DNA from: an uncultured Alistipes sp.
Lineage (GTDB): Bacteria; Bacteroidota; Bacteroidia; Bacteroidales; Rikenellaceae
Length of the DNA stretch: 64,000 bases
Direction: 5' to 3'
Assembly: GCA_947364365.1 (NCBI GenBank)
Contig: CANASP010000009.1
Span: forward strand, 39,177-103,176
This document shows positions 17,209 to 27,273 of this stretch, one piece after another (positions within the stretch are counted from its first letter, which is position 1; each line of letters opens with the position of its first letter). The position numbers and the translations under genes are program-made. The notes below the pieces were generated by a model. The model did not search any database, was not told the DNA's origin, and worked only from the letters and a program-made list of their open reading frames with translations.

Positions 17209-20200
17209 ATGAAACAAAAACTACTGAAACTGGCTTTCGTCGCGATGATCGCCCTTCTCGCCGCCCCCTTCGCAGGCGGCCGGGCCTTCGCGCAAACCCG
17301 CACCCTGACAGGTACCGTCGTCGACCGGGCGGGCAACCCCATCGTCGGAGCCTCGGTCGTGATCGAAGGGACCACCCGCGGCACCTCTTCGGGCCTCGAC
17401 GGCGCCTTCACGCTGGAGGGCGTCTCCAACGGACAGTCGCTGGCCGTATCGTTCATCGGCTACATGCCCCGCACGGTCGCCGTGGGGACGCAGACCGCGA
17501 TCGCCATCACGCTCGACGAGGACGTGCAGTCGCTCGACGAAGTGGTCGTGATCGGCTACGGCGTCCAGCAGAAGAGCGACGTCACGGGCTCGATCGCCTC
17601 GATCAAGGAGGAGGCGCTCACCAACCGCTCGGTGGAGAACATCCAGCAGGCATTGCAGGGTAAGGCCGCAGGCGTGCAGGTATACTCCGCATCGGGCGCC
17701 CCCAATTCGAGCCCGCAGATCCGCATCCGCGGCTTCTCGTCGAACACGGCCTCGGCTTCGAGCCCGCTGTTCATCGTCGACGGTCTGAAGGTCAACGACA
17801 TCGCCTACCTCGACCCCTCGTCGGTGGCATCGATGGAGATCCTCAAGGACGGCGCCTCGGCCGCCATCTACGGTGCCGAGGCCGGCAACGGCGTGGTGCT
17901 CATCACCACCAAGAAGGGCAAGAAGGGCGGCGCACGCGCCTTCTACGACTTCACCTACGGTCTCACGTCGCTGGCCCACAAGGCCAAGCTGATGAACGCC
18001 GCGGAGTATGTCGCCTACCAGACCGCCGCAGGCAACGCCCAGCTGATGGATCCGTGGGACGGCAAGACCGACACCGACTGGTTCGACCAGCTCTACGGCG
18101 ACGGCGGTTCGTTCCAGCGCCACACGGCGGGCTTCGAGACCGCTAACGAGAACGGTTCGGCCTACGCCTCGCTCTCCTACATGGACAACGACGGTATGTA
18201 CTACGGCAACAAGGATTGGGTGAAGCGTCTGACGTTCCAGCTCAACGGCGACTACAAGATCCGCAAGTGGCTCACCTTCACCACCAACAACACCATCACC
18301 AGCGACCGTTGGCAGAGCCCCACCGACGGCAGCGACAAGACGGGCACCGACTCGCCCTACAGCATCGACCCGCTGCTGAGCCCCTTCTACGACAAGGATA
18401 ACCTGCCCGTATACATGCAGGAGCTCATCGCCACCAAGGGCGACGAGATGATGATGAAGAACGAGAACGGCGACTACGCCGGCGTGCCCTTCACCGCCAA
18501 GGACAAGACCAGCCCGATGACCTGGTACTACACCGGCAGCGGCCTGCACAAGAGCTTCGCCCTGCGCGGCGCCTCGTCGCTCGTGCTGACGCCCGTCGAG
18601 GGGCTAACCTTCACCTCGCGCGTGGGTTACCGCCTCGAATCGTCGAACTACGACTACTACGGCGTGCCCTTCTACGAGGCCGTCTCGTCGCGCATGACGC
18701 CGCTCATCGAGGGCAAGACCGACATGACCCGCTTCTACCAGTGGGAGAACTTCGCCAACTACAACAAGCGCTGGGACAAGCACGCGCTGAGCGCGATGGT
18801 CGGTATGTCGTACCAGTACAGCTGGTACAACTACACCTCGGCCAATGCCAACGCCCTGACCAACACGGCCGACAACTTCCACTACCTCAACTATGCCTCG
18901 GCCAGCGCCACGAAGGGCGTGGGCGGCGAGGTGAGCGAGGCGTCGAGCCTGAGCTACTTCGGCCGCGTGGGCTACTCCTACGACGACCGCTACAGCGTGA
19001 TGGTCAACTTCCGCGCCGACGCCTACGACCTCTCGAAGCTCTCGACCGAGGCGCGCTGGGGCTACTTCCCCTCGGTATCGTTCGGCTGGACGATCTCCAA
19101 CGAGCCCTTCATGCGCGACGTCGATCCCCGTGCGGTGTCGTTCCTCAAGCTGCGCGGTTCGTACGGCGTCAACGGCAACGTCAACGTGCTGGGCGGTTAC
19201 AAGTACCTCGCCTCGATGAACGTGACCGACTACTACCCGATGGGCGGCGTGCTGATCCCCACCATGACCCCCTCGGACGTGCTGGCCAACCCCACGTTGC
19301 AGTGGGAGGAGTCGAAGCAGATCGACCTGGGTATCGACACCCGGTTCCTCAACAACCGGCTGAGCTTCACGATGGACTACTTCGACAAGAACACCACGGG
19401 GCAGCTGGTGACGATGACCTCGCCGCTCTCGACCGGTACGTCGACCGTAACGCGCAACGTGGGTAAGGTCAACAACCACGGCTTCGAGTTCGAGCTCGGC
19501 TGGCAGGACCGCGCGGGCGACTTCAGCTACAGCATCAACGCCAACCTCGCCACGCTCAAGACCCGTGTCAAGGAGATGGAGGGCGAGCGCATCACCAACG
19601 ACAACGGACTGGTGGTGTTCGACATCGACCAGCCCGTATGGAGCTACTACGGTTGGAAGTACGAGGGCGTGAATCCCGAGGACGGCAGCGCCATGTACTG
19701 GGACAAGGACGGCAACGGCATAATCAACGACAACGACAAGACCTTCCTCGGCTCGCCGATCCCCGACTTCACCTACGGCATCACGGTGAACCTCGCCTGG
19801 AAGGGGCTCGACTTCACGCTGCTGGGCAGCGGCTCGCACGGCAACGAGCTGATCTACTCGGTGGGATCGACGCCGCAGGCCAACCGCCCGTCGGAGTTCT
19901 GGACCAAGTCGTGGGACGTGATGGGCGCCGACGCCAAGTACCCCCATCCCGACCCGCTGGGCGACACCCACGTGACGGGTTCGAGTATGTACATGAAGAG
20001 CGGTTCCTATTTCAAGATCAAGCAGATGCAGCTGGGTTACACGCTGCCCGAATCGTTCACGCGCAAGTTCGCCGTAACGCGCCTGCGCATCTACGTCTCG
20101 CTCGACAACTTCTTCTGCATCTCGCCCTACTGGGGCATGGACCCCGAGGCCATCAACGCCAACTCGGCCATGGGTATCGACTCGGGCAACTACCCGACGC

Positions 20201-20238
20201 CGAAGACCCTGACGTTCGGTGCAAACGTTTCGTTCTAA
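17209..20238 (+). CDS. SusC-family TonB-dependent outer-membrane receptor
   Basis: 1009 residues. After a signal peptide (cleavage near RAFAQT, residue 29) comes a carboxypeptidase-D-like domain (about 31-110, GTVVDRAGNPIVGASVVIEG), then the TonB-box-like stretch EVVVIGYG, the plug (about 120-235, with IRIRGFSS, PLFIVDGLKV and AAIYGAEAGNGVVLITTKKG), and a 22-strand barrel region to the C-terminal Phe. It imports glycan fragments across the outer membrane using TonB energy, together with SusD encoded 23 nt downstream. There is no room for a promoter directly upstream; it is transcribed from the GH130 promoter. Confidence 0.97.
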   Translation: MKQKLLKLAFVAMIALLAAPFAGGRAFAQTRTLTGTVVDRAGNPIVGASVVIEGTTRGTSSGLDGAFTLEGVSNGQSLAVSFIGYMPRTVAVGTQTAIAITLDEDVQSLDEVVVIGYGVQQKSDVTGSIASIKEEALTNRSVENIQQALQGKAAGVQVYSASGAPNSSPQIRIRGFSSNTASASSPLFIVDGLKVNDIAYLDPSSVASMEILKDGASAAIYGAEAGNGVVLITTKKGKKGGARAFYDFTYGLTSLAHKAKLMNAAEYVAYQTAAGNAQLMDPWDGKTDTDWFDQLYGDGGSFQRHTAGFETANENGSAYASLSYMDNDGMYYGNKDWVKRLTFQLNGDYKIRKWLTFTTNNTITSDRWQSPTDGSDKTGTDSPYSIDPLLSPFYDKDNLPVYMQELIATKGDEMMMKNENGDYAGVPFTAKDKTSPMTWYYTGSGLHKSFALRGASSLVLTPVEGLTFTSRVGYRLESSNYDYYGVPFYEAVSSRMTPLIEGKTDMTRFYQWENFANYNKRWDKHALSAMVGMSYQYSWYNYTSANANALTNTADNFHYLNYASASATKGVGGEVSEASSLSYFGRVGYSYDDRYSVMVNFRADAYDLSKLSTEARWGYFPSVSFGWTISNEPFMRDVDPRAVSFLKLRGSYGVNGNVNVLGGYKYLASMNVTDYYPMGGVLIPTMTPSDVLANPTLQWEESKQIDLGIDTRFLNNRLSFTMDYFDKNTTGQLVTMTSPLSTGTSTVTRNVGKVNNHGFEFELGWQDRAGDFSYSINANLATLKTRVKEMEGERITNDNGLVVFDIDQPVWSYYGWKYEGVNPEDGSAMYWDKDGNGIINDNDKTFLGSPIPDFTYGITVNLAWKGLDFTLLGSGSHGNELIYSVGSTPQANRPSEFWTKSWDVMGADAKYPHPDPLGDTHVTGSSMYMKSGSYFKIKQMQLGYTLPESFTRKFAVTRLRIYVSLDNFFCISPYWGMDPEAINANSAMGIDSGNYPTPKTLTFGANVSF

Positions 20239-20261
20239 CCTAAAAAAACCTGAAGACTACG

Positions 20262-22070
20262 ATGAAAAACATCCGCATAGCGATCGCAGGACTGTTCGCC
20301 GGGGCGACGATGCTCTGCTCCTGCTCGCAAGACCGACTCGATTTCGAACAGCACGGCACCACGCCGGTCGACAAGACCTATGCCGAGGCCGACGACGCCA
20401 CGGCGCAGGAGCTCATCTCCAACGTCTACGTGCGCGTCAAGTACCTGATGATGGGCGACTGGGGCGTGCACTACATCGCCACCAACTCGACCAAGGTGGC
20501 CGACTGCTGGCCCGGCGGTTCGGGTCCCAACGACGGCGAGGACTACCTGCGTATGGCGATGATGATCGACAACCAGGAGAACGGAGCCTACAAGGAGATG
20601 TACTCGCGCTTCTACCAGATCATCTACCGCTGCAACATGATCGTCGACAAGCTCAACGACGGCAGCGACGAACGCCGCCGCGTGATCGGCGAGGCCAAGG
20701 CGTGGCGCGCCTGGGCGATGGCCCGTCTGACCCAGCTGTGGGGCTCGGCCCCGCTGGTCGACCACGTCCTCGACGGCGAGCAGTATTCGTTCTACCCCAG
20801 CAATTCGGATCCCGAGGAGAACTGGGCCTGGATCATGAACCAGTTCGACGAGGCGGCCAAGGTGCTCCCCTCGAAGTCGGGGCTGGGCGGCCAGCGCGCC
20901 ATCGGCGGCCGCTGGACAGCCGAGGCCTGCTACGCCTACAAGGCCCAGGGCTACATGTGGCGCAACGACTACGCCAACGCCAAGATCGAGCTGGCCAAGG
21001 TCATCAACTCCAACAAGTACGACCTGTGGACCGGCACGGCGACGATGGGCCCCAAGAGCTACGGTGTCAACACCGAGCTGCTCCGCTCGCAGAACCCCAG
21101 CACGTGGATGGACGGTAACGACGACTACGAGTACCTGACGCTCTACCGCGCCGAGGCCGACTTCTGCGACGAGTTCCTGCTGGAGCTCGATATCGACGGC
21201 GACGCCACGACGATCGAGAACACCGAACCCTACTGGTTCCGCGCCTACACCAACTGGCGCTCGGACGAGCTCAACATCCCGGGCAACCAGCTGCCGGCCG
21301 ACGGCTGGGGCTTCATCAACCCCACCCGCACGTTCGGTCTGGCCTTCGCCAAGCACGACGGCAACAGCATCCGCCGCCGCGCCAACATCGCCACCTACAG
21401 CGAGGTCTACCACGACTTCCCCTACAAGGACCGAAACGTGCGCGGCGTGATGGCCTCGATGCTCTACGCCAACGAAGGCTACTTCCGCATGAAGTGGTAC
21501 GACTTCCTCGACGACGGCGATCCGACGCGCTACGCCTCGGGCCAGAACATGGGTAACCGCACCAACTTCCCCCTGATGCGCTATGCCGACGTGCTGCTGA
21601 TGTACGCCGAGGCGTGCTGCATGGACGGCGAGGGCACGGCCAACATCTCGGGTCTGGAGGCGCTGAACAAGGTACGGCGCCGCGCCGGCCTCACGGCCGC
21701 TCCGGCACTCGACATGGACAACGAGGAGTGGGGCATCAAGGCCGAGCGCCGTTTCGAGCTCTTCCTCGACGACTGCGACCGCTACGTCGACCTGATCCGC
21801 TGGGGCGACTACAAGACCTTCGTCACCTCGACCGACGAGACGAAGGGCGTGGGTCCCCACTGGGTGGTGGAGTGCGCATGGCTCGTCGGCATGAAGAACC
21901 CGACGCTGCGCACCGACGATCCGACGGACCTGAGCAACTACGAAGTACGCTACGACCCGATGGCCCAGCGCGGCTCGTGGAGCGACCGCCTCTATCTGTG
22001 GCCCTTCCCCTACGCCGAGCTGACGCAGAACCCCAATCTCAAGCAGAACGACGGGTGGGAGAATATCTGA
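20262..22070 (+). CDS. SusD-family glycan-binding lipoprotein
   Basis: 602 residues with a lipobox (MLCSC, Cys21) and the SusD-like layout: N-terminal helical region with TPR-like pairs (RVIGEAKAWRAWAMARLTQL), and a C-terminal RagB/SusD domain with LMRYADVLLMYAEA and RRAGL. The final GWENI-type ending is common in the family. It caps the SusC channel on the cell surface and binds the glycan. A strong hairpin with a T tract follows it before the next gene. Confidence 0.96.
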   Translation: MKNIRIAIAGLFAGATMLCSCSQDRLDFEQHGTTPVDKTYAEADDATAQELISNVYVRVKYLMMGDWGVHYIATNSTKVADCWPGGSGPNDGEDYLRMAMMIDNQENGAYKEMYSRFYQIIYRCNMIVDKLNDGSDERRRVIGEAKAWRAWAMARLTQLWGSAPLVDHVLDGEQYSFYPSNSDPEENWAWIMNQFDEAAKVLPSKSGLGGQRAIGGRWTAEACYAYKAQGYMWRNDYANAKIELAKVINSNKYDLWTGTATMGPKSYGVNTELLRSQNPSTWMDGNDDYEYLTLYRAEADFCDEFLLELDIDGDATTIENTEPYWFRAYTNWRSDELNIPGNQLPADGWGFINPTRTFGLAFAKHDGNSIRRRANIATYSEVYHDFPYKDRNVRGVMASMLYANEGYFRMKWYDFLDDGDPTRYASGQNMGNRTNFPLMRYADVLLMYAEACCMDGEGTANISGLEALNKVRRRAGLTAAPALDMDNEEWGIKAERRFELFLDDCDRYVDLIRWGDYKTFVTSTDETKGVGPHWVVECAWLVGMKNPTLRTDDPTDLSNYEVRYDPMAQRGSWSDRLYLWPFPYAELTQNPNLKQNDGWENI

Positions 22071-22097
22071 TCCCCGGCCCGAAATTCCGATAACCGT

Positions 22098-22146
22098 TCC
22101 GGCGATGGCGCGGCGGACCCCCGCCATCCGCCGTCGCCGGATTTTT
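22098..22146 (+). terminator. Intercistronic hairpin with T tract between susD and the GH2 gene
   Basis: TCCGGCGA (22098-22105) pairs with TCGCCGGA (22134-22141) and CGGCGGA (22111-22117) with TCCGCCG (22127-22133), followed by TTTTT (22142-22146). No new promoter box is seen in the 15 nt left before the next ATG, so it probably acts as a partial terminator or 3' RNA stabiliser that lowers expression of the downstream enzymes. Confidence 0.7.
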
Positions 22147-22161
22147 AACACCCTTATCCGC

Positions 22162-25101
22162 ATGAAAAAAATCTTCGCACTTTTCGCGCTGCTGCTGGCG
22201 GCGCTGCCGCTCCGGGCGGCCGTCGAGAGCGTATCGCTCGACAGCGACGGACGGATCGCCGCGTGGCGGCTCTGCCCCGAGGCCGAGGTGACCGACGTCG
22301 GCGCGATGCTCGCGGCCGGCTACGACGCCTCGGCGTGGGTGAAGGCCGTCGTCCCGGGCGCCGTCTTCACCTCCTATGTCGAGGCGGGGATCGAACCCGA
22401 CCCCAACTTCGGCGACAACGCCTACAAGGTCGACCGCACCAAGTACGACCGCAACTTCTGGTACCGCACCGAACTGGCGACCGACCGGCTCCCCGCCGCG
22501 GGCCGCCAGTGGATCTGCTTCGAGGGGGTCAACCGCCGGGCCGAGGTCTATTTCAACGGCGAACGGCTGGGCGATCTGGACGGATTCATGGACCGCGGAA
22601 TGTTCGAGGTGACGCGGCTCTTGCGCCGCGACGGAAAGGCCAACGTATTGGCCGTAAGGGTAATCGCCCCGACCAATCCCGTCGCCAACCACGCCAGCCC
22701 GACCTACATTTCGAGCGCCGGGTGGGACTGGATGCCCTATGTGCCCGGCCTGCTGAACGGCATCACGGACAACGTGCGGTTCGTCACCTCGGGCGATGTC
22801 TCGCTGGTCGACCCGTGGGTCCGCACGAAGGTGCCTTCGAAGGGCGAGGGCATCGTATCGCTCTCGACCGAGCTGAAGAACCACGCTTCGGAGACGGTCG
22901 AAGGCGTCGTCCGGGGCCGCATCATGCCGGGCGACATCCGCTTCGAAAAGCCCTTCAAACTGGAGGCGGGCAAGCAGCGCAGCGTATCGGTCACCCCCGA
23001 GGAGTTCCCGCAGCTGCGCATCGCCGCCCCGGCGCTCTGGTGGCCCAACGGCTACGGGGAGCAGCCGCTCTACACCTGCGAGCTGAGCTGCGAGATCGAC
23101 GGCGCCATATCGGACCGTCGGACCGTCACGTTCGGCATGCGCGAATACTCCTACGCCTTCGTCGAGGGGGTTTTCCAGCTGTCGGTCAACGGCGAGCGCA
23201 TCTTCTGCAAAGGCGGTAACTGGGGCATGAGCGAATGGATGCTCCGCTGCCGCGACGCCGAGTACGACCTGAAGGTCCGGCTCCACAAGGAGATGCACTA
23301 CAACATGATCCGCAACTGGATCGGGTCGACGACCGACGAGGAGTTCTACGAGGCGTGCGACCGCTACGGCATCCTGGTCTTCGACGACTTCTGGCTCAAC
23401 TCCCATCCCAACCTGCCCGACGACATCCACGCCTTCAACCGCAACGCCGTGGAGAAGATCAAGCGGCTGCGCAACCACCCCTCGATCGCCGTCTGGTGCG
23501 GCGACAACGAAGGGGTGCCCCTGGCGCCGCTCAACGAGTGGCTGCGCGAGGATGTCCGCACCTTCGACGGCGGCGACCGCTGGTACCAGCCCATCTCGCG
23601 CGAATACGGCTTCTCGGGCAGCGGTCCGTGGATGAACTCGCATCCGATCTGGTACTTCACTCCCTATCCCGAGGGGTACGGCGACCACCGGCTCGAAGGG
23701 TGGGGATTCCGCACGGAGATCGGCTCGGCGGTCTTCACCAACTACGAGAGCTACAAGAAGTTCATGCCCGATCCCGAGCGGTGGCCCGCCTCGCCCGAGA
23801 TGCTCGACCGCCACTTCTTCGGCAATTCGGCGGGCAACTCGCGCCCGCAGCGCTACTTCTCGACGGTGAATTACAACTACGGCGAGTCCGCCACCGCCGA
23901 GGCGTTCTGCCGCAAGGCGCAGCTGCTCAATCTGGAGACCAACAAGGCGATGTACGAAGGGTGGCAGCACCGCATGTGGGACGACGCCTCGGGCGTGCTG
24001 ACCTGGATGAGCCAGTCGGCCTACCCCTCGTTCGTATGGCAGACCTACGACTACTACTACGACCTGAACGGCGCCTACTGGGGCGTACGCAAGGCGTGCG
24101 AGCCGGTGCATGTCCAGTGGAGCTACGCCGACAACACGGTCAAGGCGGTCAACGCCACGCTGCAACGCCTCGAAGGGGTGACCGTCGAGGCGAAGGTCTA
24201 CGACATGCAGGGACGCGAAGTGCCGCATTTCGCGCGCCGTGCGACCCTCACGGCGGAGCCCAACGGCGCCGTCGAGGCGCTGCGGCTCGATCTGCCGGCC
24301 GACCGCAATCTCGCGCGCGGCAAACGGACCTGGTGCTCGTCGTCGCAGGACCGCCAGCACGACTGCGGCGCCGTGGCCGACGGCAACAACGGCACCTCGT
24401 GGCGCTCGGGCGGCCCGGGCGAACAGTGGGTGGCGATCGACCTGGAGAAGCCCACCGCGTTCTCGGACGTGGTCATTACGTGGGAAAGCGAGGCGGCCAA
24501 AGCCTACCGCATCCTCGTGTCGGACGACGCCGAACAGTGGCGGCCCGTCTACGAGAACACCACGGGGTCGACGCCGCTCGACGAGCTGAAACTCGACCGG
24601 GTCTGCGCCCGCTACGTGAAGATCGAGGGGACGGCGCCCCACGACGACTGGCAGCTGGTGCTCTTCGAGGTCGAGCTCTACGACCCGGAGGAGGAGCCCG
24701 AGGAGCTCACGCCCGTGCACTTCATCCGCCTGCGGATGACCGACGCCGGGGGCAACCTGCTGTCGGAGAACTTCTACTGGCGGTCGAACCGTCCCTACGA
24801 CTACCGCGCGCTCAACGACCTGGCCCCTGCCGATCTCGATCTGAAGACCCGCACCGAGACCGTCGGCGACCGCCGTATCGTCCGCGCCACGGTGACCAAC
24901 AAGGGGCGCGGCGTGGCCTTCGCCGTGCGCGTCATGCCGACCTACGCCTCGACGGGCGAGCAGCTGACGCCCGCGATCATGGACGACAACTACTTCACGC
25001 TGCTGCCGGGCGAGCAGCGCACGGTGACGGTCGAATTCGACGAGGCGCTGCTCGCCGGCGACCGGTGCCGCATCGTCGCACGTCCCTATAACGACCGATA
25101 G
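22162..25101 (+). CDS. GH2-family glycosidase with embedded F5/8-type C (CBM32-like) domain
   Basis: 979 residues with a signal peptide (MKKIFALFALLLAALPLRA). The sugar-binding and Ig-like domains lead to the catalytic barrel, where AVWCGDNEG holds the acid/base Glu and GFRTEIGS is the likely nucleophile region. The style, including YPSFVWQTYDYYYDLNGAYW, is that of beta-mannosidase and exo-beta-D-glucosaminidase-like GH2 enzymes rather than LacZ. Residues about 713-843 form a discoidin/F5/8C module (ARGKRTWCSSSQD ... WVAIDLEKP ... YVKIEG) inserted before the last domain. An in-frame ATG at 22105 lies in the hairpin region, so ATG 22162 is preferred. Likely periplasmic or surface removal of a terminal beta-linked sugar. 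Confidence 0.85.
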   Translation: MKKIFALFALLLAALPLRAAVESVSLDSDGRIAAWRLCPEAEVTDVGAMLAAGYDASAWVKAVVPGAVFTSYVEAGIEPDPNFGDNAYKVDRTKYDRNFWYRTELATDRLPAAGRQWICFEGVNRRAEVYFNGERLGDLDGFMDRGMFEVTRLLRRDGKANVLAVRVIAPTNPVANHASPTYISSAGWDWMPYVPGLLNGITDNVRFVTSGDVSLVDPWVRTKVPSKGEGIVSLSTELKNHASETVEGVVRGRIMPGDIRFEKPFKLEAGKQRSVSVTPEEFPQLRIAAPALWWPNGYGEQPLYTCELSCEIDGAISDRRTVTFGMREYSYAFVEGVFQLSVNGERIFCKGGNWGMSEWMLRCRDAEYDLKVRLHKEMHYNMIRNWIGSTTDEEFYEACDRYGILVFDDFWLNSHPNLPDDIHAFNRNAVEKIKRLRNHPSIAVWCGDNEGVPLAPLNEWLREDVRTFDGGDRWYQPISREYGFSGSGPWMNSHPIWYFTPYPEGYGDHRLEGWGFRTEIGSAVFTNYESYKKFMPDPERWPASPEMLDRHFFGNSAGNSRPQRYFSTVNYNYGESATAEAFCRKAQLLNLETNKAMYEGWQHRMWDDASGVLTWMSQSAYPSFVWQTYDYYYDLNGAYWGVRKACEPVHVQWSYADNTVKAVNATLQRLEGVTVEAKVYDMQGREVPHFARRATLTAEPNGAVEALRLDLPADRNLARGKRTWCSSSQDRQHDCGAVADGNNGTSWRSGGPGEQWVAIDLEKPTAFSDVVITWESEAAKAYRILVSDDAEQWRPVYENTTGSTPLDELKLDRVCARYVKIEGTAPHDDWQLVLFEVELYDPEEEPEELTPVHFIRLRMTDAGGNLLSENFYWRSNRPYDYRALNDLAPADLDLKTRTETVGDRRIVRATVTNKGRGVAFAVRVMPTYASTGEQLTPAIMDDNYFTLLPGEQRTVTVEFDEALLAGDRCRIVARPYNDR

Positions 25102-25102
25102 G

Positions 25103-26545
25103 ATGAACCGGATCGCTACCTTTCTCGCCGCCCTGCCGCTTCTGGCGGCAGGGGCGACGGCGGAGGCGAAAGTCCGCCTCCCGGCCCTCGTCGGCGACCG
25201 CATGGTGCTGCAACAGCGCACCGACGTGCAACTCTGGGGCTGGGCCGCGCCCGGAGCCGAAGTGGCGGTCGCACCCTCGTGGTGCGCCCCGGTCGGCACG
25301 ACGGCCGACGCCGCCGGGCGCTGGAGCGTCACGGTGCGGACCCCCGAGGCCTCGTTCGAGAAACGGACGATCGCGATCGGCGACGGCGACGGCGAGCCCC
25401 TCCGGCTCGAAGACGTGCTGATCGGCGAGGTGTGGCTCTGCTCGGGCCAGTCGAACATGGAGATGCCCGTACAGGGCGGCCGCGACTGCCCGGTCGAGCA
25501 CGCGCTGGAGATCATCGCCGAGAGCGCGCAATATCCCGACATACGCCTCTTCACGGTGCGGATCGACGGGGCGCCGGAACCCAGGGAGGATGTCTCGGGC
25601 GCCTGGAGCGAAGCCTCGCCGGCGACCGTCCGCGACTTCAGCGCCGTGGGGTATCTCTTCGGTCGCGAGCTCCACCGGGCGCTCCGCGTGCCCGTGGGGA
25701 TCATCAACAGCAGCTGCGGCGGCACCTGGATCGAGGCGTGGTTTCCCGTCGCGCTGCAACGCCGGTTCGCCGACTTCGATCCCGCGTCGGTCCCCGTCCG
25801 CGAGGGGCAGAGCGGCATGACCACGGCCGAGATCCTCTACAACGGGATGATCCATCCGCTCCGCCGCTTCGCGATCAAGGGATTCTGCTGGTACCAGGGC
25901 TGCACCAACGTGGGCCGCAGCCGCTTCTACGCCGAGAAGATGGCGACGATGATCGACCATTGGCGCACGCTCTGGGGCGGCGCATGCAAGCCGTTCTACT
26001 ACGTCGAGATCGCACCGGTCGAAAACGGCGAACAGAACGTCGACTGCGCCCTGGTCCGCGAGCAGCAGGCCCGGGTGATGGAGATGGTCGACAGCGTGGG
26101 GATGGTCTGCACCAACGACCTGGTCTACGACTACGAACGGTGGAACGTCCACCCCTCGCAGAAGGAGCCCGTCGCACGGCGGCTGGCCTACTGGGCGCTG
26201 AGCCGCGACTACGGCTACGGCGACGCGATCAAGACGATCGGGCCGCGCTACAAGTCGATGGAGGTGCTCGACGGCGGCGTGGTGCGCCTCTCGTTCGAGG
26301 GGAGCGACTGCGGATTCCTCTTCAAGGGCGAGATCGAAGGGTTCGAGCTGGCGGGAGCCGACGGCAAGTTCCACCCCGCGCGGGCCGAACGCCGCCGCCC
26401 CGACCCCACGGTGCTCTACCTCTCGACCTGGGCCGTGAGCAACCCGGTCCACGTGCGCTACAACTTCAAGAATTGCAGTATCGGCCGGCTGTGGGACGCC
26501 TTCGGGCAACCCGTCGTGCCGTTCAGAACCGACAAAACCGAATGA
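25103..26545 (+). CDS. Sialate O-acetylesterase-like SASA-domain esterase (short form)
   Basis: 480 residues with a signal peptide (cleavage near AEA, residue 23). SASA family motifs are clear: LVGDRMVLQQ at the start of the mature protein, GEVWLCSGQSNMEMPVQG with the catalytic Ser in GQSNM, NSSCGGTWIEAW, and GFCWYQGCTN. The family removes O-acetyl groups from sugars, classically 9-O-acetyl sialic acid, but many members act on other acetylated glycans. It begins 1 nt after the GH2 stop. The inserted jelly-roll domain seen in the second SASA gene (27274) is absent. Confidence 0.88.
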   Translation: MNRIATFLAALPLLAAGATAEAKVRLPALVGDRMVLQQRTDVQLWGWAAPGAEVAVAPSWCAPVGTTADAAGRWSVTVRTPEASFEKRTIAIGDGDGEPLRLEDVLIGEVWLCSGQSNMEMPVQGGRDCPVEHALEIIAESAQYPDIRLFTVRIDGAPEPREDVSGAWSEASPATVRDFSAVGYLFGRELHRALRVPVGIINSSCGGTWIEAWFPVALQRRFADFDPASVPVREGQSGMTTAEILYNGMIHPLRRFAIKGFCWYQGCTNVGRSRFYAEKMATMIDHWRTLWGGACKPFYYVEIAPVENGEQNVDCALVREQQARVMEMVDSVGMVCTNDLVYDYERWNVHPSQKEPVARRLAYWALSRDYGYGDAIKTIGPRYKSMEVLDGGVVRLSFEGSDCGFLFKGEIEGFELAGADGKFHPARAERRRPDPTVLYLSTWAVSNPVHVRYNFKNCSIGRLWDAFGQPVVPFRTDKTE

Positions 26546-26549
26546 ACCG

Positions 26550-27269
26550 ATGAAAAAAACGATTGCGACACTGGTGCTCGGCCTTCTGGCGACGGGCATC
26601 GCCCTGGGACAGAACTACTCCGACATGCTCTACCGCGACTGGGCCGGCCTGCGCGCCTTCGCCGGCGTGAACAAGACGCTGACCGAAGCGCCCGAGGTGG
26701 TCTTCATGGGCAACTCGATCACCGAAGGGTGGTTCAACTACCACCCCGAATTCTTCAAGAAGAACAACTTCGCCTGCCGCGGCATCGGCGGACAGACCTC
26801 GTCGGAGATGCTCGTGCGCTTCCGCCAGGATGTCATCGACCTGCATCCCGGGACGGTGGCGATCCTCGCGGGAACCAACGACATCGCGATGAACAACGGC
26901 TACATCGCCCTCGAGAACACGGTGCAGAACATCGTCTCGATGTGCGAGCTGGCCAAGTTCAACGGGATCAAGGTGCTGTTGTGCTCCGTGACGCCCGCGG
27001 CCTATTTCAACTGGCGGCCGCAGGTCGAACCCGCGAAGATCATCCCCGAGCTCAACCGCCTGCTCAAGGCCTATGCCGACGCCACCGAGGGCGTGGAGTG
27101 GGTCGACTACTTCACGGCGATGGTCGATCCGCAGAGCAAGGCCATGCGCGCCGACTACTCCTCCGAGGGGAGCCACCCCCACGGCGAGGGCTACAAGGTG
27201 ATGGAGCGGATCATCGTCCCGGCCATCAACCGGATCAACGGCACGAACAAGGAATATTTTATCTACTGA
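26550..27269 (+). CDS. SGNH/GDSL-family esterase, exported (copy 2)
   Basis: 239 residues, with a signal peptide ending near GIALGQ. Block I MGNSITEGW, LAGTNDIAMN and SHPHGEGY give the SGNH catalytic set. It is a close paralogue of the gene at 12557-13273: the first 24 bases are identical, as is a 64-bp run near the 3' end (27181-27244). It lies between two SASA esterases with gaps of only 4 nt on each side, making a block of three esterases. It probably deacylates the same glycan as its neighbours. Confidence 0.9.
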   Translation: MKKTIATLVLGLLATGIALGQNYSDMLYRDWAGLRAFAGVNKTLTEAPEVVFMGNSITEGWFNYHPEFFKKNNFACRGIGGQTSSEMLVRFRQDVIDLHPGTVAILAGTNDIAMNNGYIALENTVQNIVSMCELAKFNGIKVLLCSVTPAAYFNWRPQVEPAKIIPELNRLLKAYADATEGVEWVDYFTAMVDPQSKAMRADYSSEGSHPHGEGYKVMERIIVPAINRINGTNKEYFIY

Positions 27270-27273
27270 TACC

